Assembly (NCBI GenBank): GCA_049459795.1
Contig: JBMUDS010000007.1
Span: 1-37,494 of the forward strand
Length of the DNA stretch: 37,494 bases
DNA from: SYAN01 sp049459795
GTDB taxonomy: Bacteria; Actinomycetota; Actinomycetes; Nanopelagicales; Nanopelagicaceae
Direction: 5' to 3'
Shown here: positions 6,228 to 13,688 of the stretch, piece by piece
How positions within the stretch are numbered: the stretch's first letter is position 1
Layout: each line of letters starts with the position of its first letter
Position numbers and translations under genes: made by a program
The notes under the pieces: model-generated
What the model saw: only the letters and a program-made list of their open reading frames with translations
The model's database searches: none
Told to the model about the DNA's origin: nothing

Positions 6228-8822
6228 ATGCGCGAGTTGGCATCCACCTTCGATCCAAAAGAACTCGAAGGTCCGCTCTATCAGAAGTGGCTCGATGCCG
6301 GATATTTCATCGCAGATCCTGACTCCACAAGACTGCCTTTCACGATCGTCATCCCGCCACCGAATGTGACTGGCTCGCTTCACATGGGTCACGCGCTCGA
6401 TCACACATTGCAAGATGCCTTGATCCGAATGAAGCGGATGAAGGGCTTCGAAGCGCTTTGGCTTCCAGGAATGGATCATGCAGGTATCGCGACTCAGAAT
6501 GTGGTGGAGAAGAAACTCGCTCTCGAAGGCAAGTCACGCCATGACTTAGGGCGTGAGGAGTTCGTCAAGCGAGTATGGCAATGGAAGTCCGAGTCAGGCG
6601 GCGCGATCTTGAGTCAGATGAAGCGCCTCGGCGATAGCGTCGATTGGTCGCGTGAACGGTTCACGCTCGACGAAGGCTTGTCCCGCGCAGTCCTCGAGAT
6701 CTTCAAGCGACTCTATGAGAAGGACTTGATCTATCGCGCTGAGCGAATCATCAATTGGTGTCCGCGTTGCCTCACCGCTCTCTCGGATATCGAGGTCGAA
6801 CATAGCGATGACGAGGGCGAATTCGTTCAGATTCGTTACGGTGATGACGAGTTTTCGATCACCGTTGCTACCACTCGGGCTGAGACGATGCTTGGTGATG
6901 GCGCAGTCGCAGTCCATCCTGACGATGAACGGTATAAAGCACTCGTCGGAAAGAAGGTCTTCCTCCCTCTCGTCAATCGGTACATCCCGATCGTCGCGGA
7001 CGAGCTCGTCGATCCTGAGTTCGGTACCGGAGCGGTCAAAGTCACTGCAGCACATGATCCGAACGATTTCGAGATGGGACGACGACATAACGTCGAGATG
7101 ATCATCATCATGGATGAACATGGCGTGATGCGTGGTACTGGAACCCAATTCGACGGGTTAGATCGCTTCGAAGCGCGAAAAGCCGTCGTGGATGAGTTGC
7201 GACGTGCCGGACGAGTGGTCGCAGAGAAGCGTCCGTACATCCACGCTGTCGGTCATTGTCAGCGTTGTGACACCACAGTCGAGCCTCGTCTTTCGCTCCA
7301 GTGGTTCGTGAAGGTCGGCCCTCTTGCGAAGGCTGCTGCTGATGCGGTGCGACAAGGGAAGGTGCGGATCGAACCTGAGAGTTTGGCGCCTCGTTATTTC
7401 GATTGGGTTGATGAGATGCATGACTGGTGCATCTCTCGACAACTTTGGTGGGGACATCGAATCCCGGTTTGGTATGGACCTAACGGCGAGATGGTCGTGG
7501 TTGGACCTGATGAGAGCGCACCTGAAGGCTATGTACAAGATCCCGATGTTCTCGATACCTGGTTCTCCTCTGCGTTATGGCCATTCTCTACTTTGGGCTG
7601 GCCAGAAGTGACGAAAGAATTGAAGAAGTTCTATCCGACGAGCGTCCTTGTCACCGGTTACGACATCCTCTTCTTCTGGGTAGCACGCATGATGATGTTC
7701 GGTCTCTTCGCTATGGACGGTGTTCCACCTTTCCACATCATCGCTCTCCATGGGTTGGTAAGAGATAAGCACGGCAAGAAGATGAGTAAGTCCCGCGGAA
7801 ACACGATCGATCCGATCGAATTCATGGATAAGTACGGATCAGATGCGATGCGATTCACCCTCGCGCGTGGATCGAATCCTGGTGCCGACCAAGCGCTTGC
7901 AGAGGAGTGGGTGGCAGGTTCGAGGAACTTCGCGACGAAGCTGTGGAATGCGACGCGCTTCGCTCTCCTCAACGGCGCTCATATAAAGGGTGAATTGCCG
8001 ACGCGTGACGAGATGAGCGCTGTCGACCTTTGGATCATGGACCTTCTCAACGAGACGTTGCGTGATGTCGATACAGCGCTCGAGAGCTTCGAATTCGCGA
8101 AGGCGACCGAAGCGCTTTATCACTTCGCGTGGGATGACCTCTGCGATTGGTATCTAGAGCTCTCGAAATCGTCCCTCGCAGAAGATGGCGGGGCAGCGCA
8201 AGTGACTCGTCGAGTCCTCGGTGAAGTCCTCGATAACCTGCTTCGAGCACTCCACCCCTTCATGCCATTCATCACGGAGGAACTCTGGACCACACTCACA
8301 GCGGGGGAGTCATTGGTCGTGGCGAAGTGGCCCAACTTCGAGAAACGCGAGAGCGATGCGATCGCTCGGCGCAAGGTCGAGGATCTCAAGGTATTGATCA
8401 CCGAGATACGTCGCTTCAGGAACGATCAAAGTGTGAAGAATTCCGCAAGGATCAGCGCGAGGATCTCGGGACTTGCTGAACGCGAACTCGCTGACTTCGA
8501 GGATTCATTGCGTTTCTTGGTCCGTCTCGACCCCGCCACAGATAACTTCTCACAGAGTGGTCGTATCGAAGTCGCCTCCTTCAGCGTCGAATTCGATCTC
8601 ACAGGAAGCGTTGATGCAGTAGCCGAGCGTGCCCGTCTCGAAAAGGATCTTGCGACAGTAGAAAAGGATCTCGCTACAGCAAAAGTGAAACTACAGAATG
8701 AGAATTTCATGGCGAAGGCACCACTTTCCGTCGTCGATGAGATCCGTGCGCGTCATGACCATTGCCTTGCTGAGATCGAGCGGATCAATTCGCTGCTAGC
8801 TGCTCTTCCGACATCACGATGA
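6228..8822 (+). CDS. valS: Valyl-tRNA synthetase
   Basis: Class I aminoacyl-tRNA synthetase charging tRNA-Val. Numbered from the ATG at 6228 (864 aa), it has the HIGH-type motif HMGH at 52-55 and KMSKS at 518-522. Between them lies the CP1 editing domain that hydrolyses Thr-tRNA-Val (for example VATTRAETMLGDGAVAVHPDD). The anticodon-binding helical domain follows, and the C-terminal coiled coil (about 795-860, rich in Leu/Lys/Glu heptads) is typical of ValRS. Cysteine pairs CPRC and CQRC suggest zinc sites. In-frame starts also exist at 6195 (TTG), 6213 and 6216 (ATG). I prefer 6228 because family members begin close to this point. TATGAT at 6212-6217, 10 nt upstream, could be a -10 box for a nearly leaderless mRNA. 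Confidence 0.96.
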   Translation: MRELASTFDPKELEGPLYQKWLDAGYFIADPDSTRLPFTIVIPPPNVTGSLHMGHALDHTLQDALIRMKRMKGFEALWLPGMDHAGIATQNVVEKKLALEGKSRHDLGREEFVKRVWQWKSESGGAILSQMKRLGDSVDWSRERFTLDEGLSRAVLEIFKRLYEKDLIYRAERIINWCPRCLTALSDIEVEHSDDEGEFVQIRYGDDEFSITVATTRAETMLGDGAVAVHPDDERYKALVGKKVFLPLVNRYIPIVADELVDPEFGTGAVKVTAAHDPNDFEMGRRHNVEMIIIMDEHGVMRGTGTQFDGLDRFEARKAVVDELRRAGRVVAEKRPYIHAVGHCQRCDTTVEPRLSLQWFVKVGPLAKAAADAVRQGKVRIEPESLAPRYFDWVDEMHDWCISRQLWWGHRIPVWYGPNGEMVVVGPDESAPEGYVQDPDVLDTWFSSALWPFSTLGWPEVTKELKKFYPTSVLVTGYDILFFWVARMMMFGLFAMDGVPPFHIIALHGLVRDKHGKKMSKSRGNTIDPIEFMDKYGSDAMRFTLARGSNPGADQALAEEWVAGSRNFATKLWNATRFALLNGAHIKGELPTRDEMSAVDLWIMDLLNETLRDVDTALESFEFAKATEALYHFAWDDLCDWYLELSKSSLAEDGGAAQVTRRVLGEVLDNLLRALHPFMPFITEELWTTLTAGESLVVAKWPNFEKRESDAIARRKVEDLKVLITEIRRFRNDQSVKNSARISARISGLAERELADFEDSLRFLVRLDPATDNFSQSGRIEVASFSVEFDLTGSVDAVAERARLEKDLATVEKDLATAKVKLQNENFMAKAPLSVVDEIRARHDHCLAEIERINSLLAALPTSR

Positions 8823-8857
8823 CTTTCAATCTCACTTTCAATCTCACTTTCAATATC
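8822..8857 (+). repeat. 12-bp tandem repeat, three copies, between valS and folC
   Basis: ACTTTCAATCTC occurs at 8822-8833 and 8834-8845, and ACTTTCAATATC at 8846-8857 (one mismatch). The array begins on the last base of the valS TGA and fills most of the 55-nt spacer before folC. The unit is pyrimidine-rich and has no stem-forming symmetry. Confidence 0.92.
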
Positions 8858-8877
8858 CCTATCAAAGAAGTGATCAC

Positions 8878-10233
8878 ATGAGTGGTGCAGATGATCTTGA
8901 ACGCCTGCACTTCGTAGAGCAGGAGTTACTCAAGCGCTGGCCAGAATCTCGCTTAGAGCCCTCTCTCGAACGGATCGCATATCTATGCGATGCATTGGGA
9001 TCTCCACAACTCTCTTATCCGACGATCCACATCACTGGCACCAATGGGAAGACCACGACATCACGGATGATCGATGCGATCTTGTATCAACTGGGTTATC
9101 GCACCGGAAGGTTCACCAGCCCACATCTTGAGAGCATTACCGAGAGAATCGCGATCAACGGTGAGCCCATCTCGCCGGAAGGATTCGTGGCGACCTATGA
9201 CGACATTGCGCTCTATCTCGAGATGGTCGATTCACGGATGCCCCATCCGCTCTCCTTCTTCGAAGCGATCTGCGCCATGGCATTCGTTGCTTTCGCTGAG
9301 TATCCGATCGATGTCGGTGTGATCGAGGTCGGGATGGGCGGCGAGTGGGATGCCACCAATGTCGTCAACGGCGCAGTCAATGTGATCACCCCGATCGGTT
9401 TCGACCATATGGAATACCTTGGATCGACCCTTGAAGCGATCGCTGGAACGAAGTCAGGGATCATCAAACCTGGTTCGATCACAGTACTTTCGGCACAAGA
9501 GATGGTGGCAGCGAAAGTCTTGCTGGAACGATGCATCGAGGTCGAGTCAGCGCCACTTCGTGAAGGCATCGAGTTCTCGCTCTCTTCGAGGGAGATCGCA
9601 CTCGGCGGCCAGCTCATCTCAGTCGATGGAGTCAATGGAAAGTATCGAGAGATATTCCTTCCACTCCACGGGCTTCATCAGGCACATAATGCGACAGTTG
9701 CGATCGCAGCCGTCGAAGCATTCATCGGCGAGAAGGCTTTGGATGAGGAAGTATTACGAGAGGCCTTCGCCTTGGTGACCTCACCCGGAAGATTAGAGGT
9801 GGTGCTTCGCGATCCGACCGTGATAGTCGACGCGGCACACAATCCCCATGGCATGGTCTCGCTCCGTGACACTTTGAATCATGAGTTCGACTTCACCTAT
9901 CGCATCGGTGTCTTCGCCCCGATGGGGGATAAGGATGTGGAAGGTATGTTGGCGCTGATGTCATCACTCTTCGACACTCTCGTGATCACAAAGAACTCGT
10001 CGCACCGTGCCCTTGATCTCGTTCGGTTGGAAGAGATGGCGAGACTCCATTTCATCCCTGACCGACTGATCGCGGCTCCCGACCTTCCTGCTGCAATCGA
10101 GGTTGCTATCAGCAAGGCGAATGAAAGGAACGTGAGCGAGGCAAGCAGCGCTGCCGTCATGGTCACAGGATCCGTGGTGACCGTGGGTGAGGCTCGTCTA
10201 CTGATGCGGCGTCGAAGGAGTCTTGAGCGATGA
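8878..10233 (+). CDS. folC: Folylpolyglutamate synthase / dihydrofolate synthase
   Basis: Mur-ligase family enzyme that adds glutamate to dihydropteroate and to reduced folates using ATP. The 451-residue product has the P-loop GTNGKTT (54-60), the folate/Mg loop FTSPHLESITERI (about 79-91), the acidic motif VIEVGMGGEWDATN, and the C-terminal Mur-ligase signature VDAAHNPHGM. The start is ATG at 8878 with the purine-rich AAAGAAG 7 nt upstream. Its stop overlaps the next start (ATGA at 10230-10233), so the two are probably co-translated. Bacterial FolC is often bifunctional. Nothing here separates one activity from two, except that no second folC is visible in the window. Confidence 0.95.
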   Translation: MSGADDLERLHFVEQELLKRWPESRLEPSLERIAYLCDALGSPQLSYPTIHITGTNGKTTTSRMIDAILYQLGYRTGRFTSPHLESITERIAINGEPISPEGFVATYDDIALYLEMVDSRMPHPLSFFEAICAMAFVAFAEYPIDVGVIEVGMGGEWDATNVVNGAVNVITPIGFDHMEYLGSTLEAIAGTKSGIIKPGSITVLSAQEMVAAKVLLERCIEVESAPLREGIEFSLSSREIALGGQLISVDGVNGKYREIFLPLHGLHQAHNATVAIAAVEAFIGEKALDEEVLREAFALVTSPGRLEVVLRDPTVIVDAAHNPHGMVSLRDTLNHEFDFTYRIGVFAPMGDKDVEGMLALMSSLFDTLVITKNSSHRALDLVRLEEMARLHFIPDRLIAAPDLPAAIEVAISKANERNVSEASSAAVMVTGSVVTVGEARLLMRRRRSLER

Positions 10234-10568
10234 AGATATTGGCACGAAGTGTCCTCACCATGGAAGCGATCACTATGGGATTCGCACTCCTTCTCGTGAG
10301 ACTCGATTATCAGGGAGCAGAACTCACCGTGGGAATCGTGATCTCACTCCTTCTTCTCCTCTGTGCTGGTCTACTGCGGTCACGATTCGGCTGGATCCTT
10401 GGATGGTCACTACAAGGTGCGATTCTCCTTTATGGCTTTGTCATTCCGTCGATGTTCTTCATGGGCGGGATCTTTGCTGCATTGTGGGTTGCAGCCATTC
10501 ACTTCGGTAAGAAAGGTGAGGCGATGAGAGCCGCCATGATCGCTGAGCGTGAATCTGGAGCGAAGTAA
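10230..10568 (+). CDS. Small membrane protein of the DUF4233 family
   Basis: A 112-residue protein with four hydrophobic stretches (roughly residues 8-25, 33-50, 56-72 and 74-92) and a short charged C-terminal tail. The segment around GLLRSRFGWILGWSLQ and the placement between folC and ndk match the actinobacterial DUF4233 family, which is almost always found in this spot. It overlaps folC by 4 nt, so expression is probably coupled. Its function is not known, and the folC/ndk context has not given a reliable clue. No catalytic motif is visible. Confidence 0.85.
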   Translation: MKILARSVLTMEAITMGFALLLVRLDYQGAELTVGIVISLLLLLCAGLLRSRFGWILGWSLQGAILLYGFVIPSMFFMGGIFAALWVAAIHFGKKGEAMRAAMIAERESGAK

Positions 10569-10609
10569 CCCCTCACCAGTCCCACTCAGATACCTGAATA
10601 CCATTCAAT

Positions 10610-10638
10610 TTCAGAGCCAGGGAGCACGCGACTACAAT
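10610..10638 (+). promoter_or_regulatory. Promoter of a leaderless ndk transcript
   Basis: A -35 TTCAGA (10610-10615; 4 of 6 to TTGACA) and a -10 TACAAT (10633-10638; 5 of 6) are separated by 17 bp. The ATG of ndk is at 10647, only 8 nt after the -10, so transcription should start at or within a base or two of the start codon. No Shine-Dalgarno sequence is present upstream. Confidence 0.7.
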
Positions 10639-10646
10639 CACGCCCC

Positions 10647-11081
10647 ATGACTTCTCCGATGCAACGCACTCTCGTGCTCATCAAACCCGACGGTGTTCGT
10701 CGACGTGTGATTGGCGAGATCGTCTTGCGCATCGAAAGAAAAGGTTACGAAGTCGTGGCTCTCAAGATGATGGAAGCGGATCGATCACTCCTCGAACAGC
10801 ACTACGGAGAACATAAAGGTAAGCCGTTCTACGAACCGCTCCTTGAGTTCATGCTCTCCGGGCCGATCGTGGCGATGATCGTAGAGGGAAATCGAGTGAT
10901 CGAAGGTTTCCGCTCCATTGCTGGGGTGACTGATCCGACGGTTGCAGCGCCAGGTTCCATCCGCGGTGACCTCGCAAGGGATCAAGGAACGAAAGTGGTT
11001 CAGAACTTGGTCCATGGTTCAGACTCCGAAGAATCCGCGTCTCGAGAGATCGGGATCTTCTTCCCTGAGTTCAACGGTTAG
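10647..11081 (+). CDS. ndk: Nucleoside diphosphate kinase
   Basis: Transfers the terminal phosphate from ATP to other NDPs through a phosphohistidine, balancing NTP and dNTP pools. The 144-residue product has the conserved LVLIKPDGV near the N-terminus, the nucleotide-binding stretch PGSIRGDLA, and the active-site His123 in NLVHGSDSEESA. The start at 10647 is supported by the promoter position. The next ATG, at 10659 (MQRTLVLIKPDGV), would also give a complete fold and is nearer the usual family N-terminus. It follows folC-DUF4233 and precedes mreB by 16 nt, so mreB could be read from the same promoter. Confidence 0.96.
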   Translation: MTSPMQRTLVLIKPDGVRRRVIGEIVLRIERKGYEVVALKMMEADRSLLEQHYGEHKGKPFYEPLLEFMLSGPIVAMIVEGNRVIEGFRSIAGVTDPTVAAPGSIRGDLARDQGTKVVQNLVHGSDSEESASREIGIFFPEFNG

Positions 11082-11097
11082 TTTTAGAGAAAGAGAT

Positions 11098-12144
11098 ATG
11101 GGATCGATGAGCACAGTCAACAAGTTCACCTTCGTCGGTAGGGATATGGCCGTCGACCTGGGCACCGCGAACACCTTGGTCTATGTCCGCGGACGTGGCA
11201 TCGTGCTCAACGAGCCTTCAGTAGTCGCGGTCAATCAAGATAACGGCGCGATCCTGGCCGTCGGTGTCGAAGCGAAGAAGATGATCGGTAGGACTCCAGG
11301 GAACATCGTCGCGATCCGTCCTTTGAAGGATGGAGTGATCGCTGACTTCGATACCACCGAGCGGATGCTTCGCTACTTCATTCAGAAAGTGCATCGACGT
11401 CGCTATCTCGCAAAACCCAGAATCGTCGTCTGTGTACCCTCAGGTATCACTGGAGTCGAACAACGTGCAGTCAAAGATGCTGGGTACGCGGCTGGAGCAC
11501 GAAAGGTCTACATCATCGAAGAGCCGATGGCTGCTGCTATCGGTGCTGGTCTTCCGATCCATGAGCCGACCGGAAATATGGTCGTCGATATCGGTGGCGG
11601 TACCACTGAAGTCGCTGTGATCTCGTTGGGTGGAATCGTCGTCGCACAGTCGATCAGGACTGGTGGCGATGAGCTCGATCAAGCGATCATCAACTGGGTC
11701 AAGCGTGAATTCTCATTGCTTCTTGGTGAGCGCACCGCAGAAGAGATCAAGATGGCAATCGGATCCGCATGCAGGCTTCCAGATGATGTCGATGCTGAGA
11801 TTCGTGGTCGTGATCTTGCTACCGGACTTCCGAAGACGATCCTGGTCTCCGCAGATGACATCAGGAAGGCGCTCGAAGAGCCAGTCAATGCGATCGTTAA
11901 CGCGGTCAAGAGCACGCTCGACAAGACGCCTCCGGAACTCGCTAGCGATCTGATGGACCGTGGCATCGTCCTTACTGGTGGTGGCGCCTTGCTTCGTGGC
12001 CTCGACGAGCGGTTACGACAAGAGACCAATATGCCTATACATATCGCCGATCAGCCACTCAATGCTGTTGCGATTGGATCGGGTAAGTGTGTGGAAGAGT
12101 TCGAAGCTCTCGAGAAAGTTTTGATCTCAGAACCACGACGCTAG
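11098..12144 (+). CDS. mreB: Rod shape-determining protein MreB (actin homologue)
   Basis: Bacterial actin that forms membrane-bound filaments directing elongation-specific wall synthesis. The 348-residue product has the actin-fold nucleotide motifs: phosphate-1 DLGTANTLVY near residue 20, phosphate-2 VVDIGGGTTEVAVISLGG, and the adenosine-side GIVLTGGGALLRGLD. The frame is open further upstream into ndk, but the start is at ATG 11098 or ATG 11107; I use 11098, 16 nt after the ndk stop and just after a weak AGAGAAAGAG. Many actinobacteria grow at the poles without MreB, so the intact mreBCD-mrdA-rodA run argues for lateral elongation or, as in Streptomyces, a spore/aerial wall role. Confidence 0.97.
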   Translation: MGSMSTVNKFTFVGRDMAVDLGTANTLVYVRGRGIVLNEPSVVAVNQDNGAILAVGVEAKKMIGRTPGNIVAIRPLKDGVIADFDTTERMLRYFIQKVHRRRYLAKPRIVVCVPSGITGVEQRAVKDAGYAAGARKVYIIEEPMAAAIGAGLPIHEPTGNMVVDIGGGTTEVAVISLGGIVVAQSIRTGGDELDQAIINWVKREFSLLLGERTAEEIKMAIGSACRLPDDVDAEIRGRDLATGLPKTILVSADDIRKALEEPVNAIVNAVKSTLDKTPPELASDLMDRGIVLTGGGALLRGLDERLRQETNMPIHIADQPLNAVAIGSGKCVEEFEALEKVLISEPRR

Positions 12145-12150
12145 TCGTGG
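12133..12150 (+). other. Perfect hairpin across the mreB stop codon
   Basis: CCACGAC (12133-12139) and GTCGTGG (12144-12150) form a 7-bp stem with the 4-nt loop GCTA, and the TAG stop lies across the loop and 3' arm. There is no T run, so it is unlikely to be a simple terminator. It could stabilise the mreB 3' end or lower read-through into mreC. Confidence 0.6.
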
Positions 12151-12205
12151 GCTCCGGGAGTGAGACTGGGCTAAGGATTCAAATCAGCAGAGGTAGGTAA
12201 CGGCG

Positions 12206-13150
12206 ATGGCTCAGCGAGGTTCGGGTCGTACTCGGCTCCTGCTGGTATCGCTCCTTGTGACTGCACTCTTTCTCGTAACACTCGATCTTCGCGGTGTCAG
12301 CCTCTTGGGGGCGGCACGTACAACGATGCAAACTGTGGCTAAGCCATTCCAAGCGAGCGCTGACTTCCTCTTCTCACCCATCGGTGATCTCTTCGGAGAT
12401 ATCGCCAATATCGGCCAAGCCAACGAGCGTCTCGATCAATTGAAGGCGGAGAATAAGTCCCTTCAAGAGGAGATCGCGAATCTCAAGGATATGCGCGGTG
12501 AATTGCGCCAGCTCAAGTCGGTTCTTGACCTTGCTGGACGCGCTCGCTTCGAAGTAGTGGCAGCGCGAGTCATCGCTTACGGCCCGGAAGTGACGTTCGA
12601 GCGCACCATCACTCTCGATGTCGGAAGTTCAAGCGGTATCTCACGAGATATGGCAGTCATATCCGGTGGTGGTGTCGTTGGTGTCGTGAAGTCGGTGACT
12701 TCGAATACCTCGATCATCCAATTGGTCAGCGACCCCGCTTTTCGTATGGGGGTGCGCATCGCAGGTCGGCAAACGATGGGAATCCTCTCGGGGAAGGGTT
12801 CGAACTACTTCGATCTCGAACTCCTCGACGCACGTGGAAATATCAAACAAGGTGATGTCTTGCTTTCGCGAGGGAGTAGCGGAAATCGTCCCTTCGCACC
12901 CGGCATCCCAGTCGGGACCGTAGTTTCGGTCGACGACTCGATTGGATCGCTGACGAAGCAAGCGGAAGTCCGCCCCTTCGCAGAGTTGAGTTCGCTCGGA
13001 GTGGTCGCGGTGATCGTCTCTGAGAGAGTGGCTGATCCGCGGGATGCGCTGGTACCGAAGGCTCCGGTCCCTACTCCCACGCCGACGGTCACTGTCTTCG
13101 TAACACCTTCGCCGACTCCGACGAGAAACCGCAACAACACAGAGGAATGA
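12206..13150 (+). CDS. mreC: Rod shape-determining protein MreC
   Basis: Bitopic membrane protein that links MreB to PBP2 on the outside of the membrane. The 314 residues show a short basic N-terminus and one transmembrane helix (about 9-27), then a coiled coil (about 68-112, with QLKAENKSLQEEIANLKD). The double beta-barrel MreC domain runs from about 115 to 275. The last ~30 residues are a Pro/Thr-rich tail (PTPTPTVTVFVTPSPTPT) that looks like a flexible wall-spanning linker or glycosylation-prone segment, a common addition in actinobacteria. The start is ATG at 12206 with AGAGG 12 nt upstream. It is followed by mreD after 16 nt. Confidence 0.94.
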   Translation: MAQRGSGRTRLLLVSLLVTALFLVTLDLRGVSLLGAARTTMQTVAKPFQASADFLFSPIGDLFGDIANIGQANERLDQLKAENKSLQEEIANLKDMRGELRQLKSVLDLAGRARFEVVAARVIAYGPEVTFERTITLDVGSSSGISRDMAVISGGGVVGVVKSVTSNTSIIQLVSDPAFRMGVRIAGRQTMGILSGKGSNYFDLELLDARGNIKQGDVLLSRGSSGNRPFAPGIPVGTVVSVDDSIGSLTKQAEVRPFAELSSLGVVAVIVSERVADPRDALVPKAPVPTPTPTVTVFVTPSPTPTRNRNNTEE

Positions 13151-13166
13151 CGAGTCGAACTTTGTC

Positions 13167-13688
13167 ATGAGTATCTATCGAACGTCGCTGACCATCTCAT
13201 TCTTCTTCTCGCTCTTCTTGATCCAAGAATCATTGGTCAATCGGATCGAGTTCTTCATTGGTGGCTTCTCGCTCTACCTGGCTCTGCTCTTCTCATGGCT
13301 TGCTACCGAAGAGAAGGGAGAGGCCTATCTCTCGGCATTCATCGCAGGCATCATCCTCGATCTCACTCCATCCTTCGACACTCCAGTAGGGCTATGGACG
13401 GCAACACTCCTCGTTCTCTCTTATCTCATCTCCACCTATCGTGAGAGTCTTGGTGATCTCGACGAGAGACCGATGACAGCCGCGCTCTATCTTGTCGTTG
13501 CTTCCTCCTTAGCGCTTCTCCTCTTCGTGATCCTTTCCGGCGTACTTGGGAATGCGATTCCACCGTTGTCGACAGTGTTCCAAGAGATCTGTGGAAATGC
13601 CCTCTGGACATTGCTCTTCTCGCCACTCTATTTCCCACTTGTGAACCGATTGAAGTCGCTCCTCTTCGCGTCCCGGAGCGTCCTGTGA
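13167..13688 (+). CDS. mreD: Rod shape-determining protein MreD
   Basis: A small polytopic membrane protein (173 aa) with about five hydrophobic segments, between mreC and the PBP2 gene. MreD family sequences are poorly conserved. The call rests on size, topology, position, and the family-like run AFIAGIILDLTPSFDTPVGLWT, which resembles the conserved G-hhxDh...hG region. The C-terminus is rich in basic and aromatic residues, typical of the cytosolic end. The stop overlaps the GTG of mrdA by 4 nt (GTGA), so the two are probably co-translated and made in similar amounts. Confidence 0.88.
   Translation: MSIYRTSLTISFFFSLFLIQESLVNRIEFFIGGFSLYLALLFSWLATEEKGEAYLSAFIAGIILDLTPSFDTPVGLWTATLLVLSYLISTYRESLGDLDERPMTAALYLVVASSLALLLFVILSGVLGNAIPPLSTVFQEICGNALWTLLFSPLYFPLVNRLKSLLFASRSVL

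Noticed and set aside
8822..8857. CRISPR array
   Set aside because: The units are 12 bp, directly adjacent with no spacers, and no cas genes are present.
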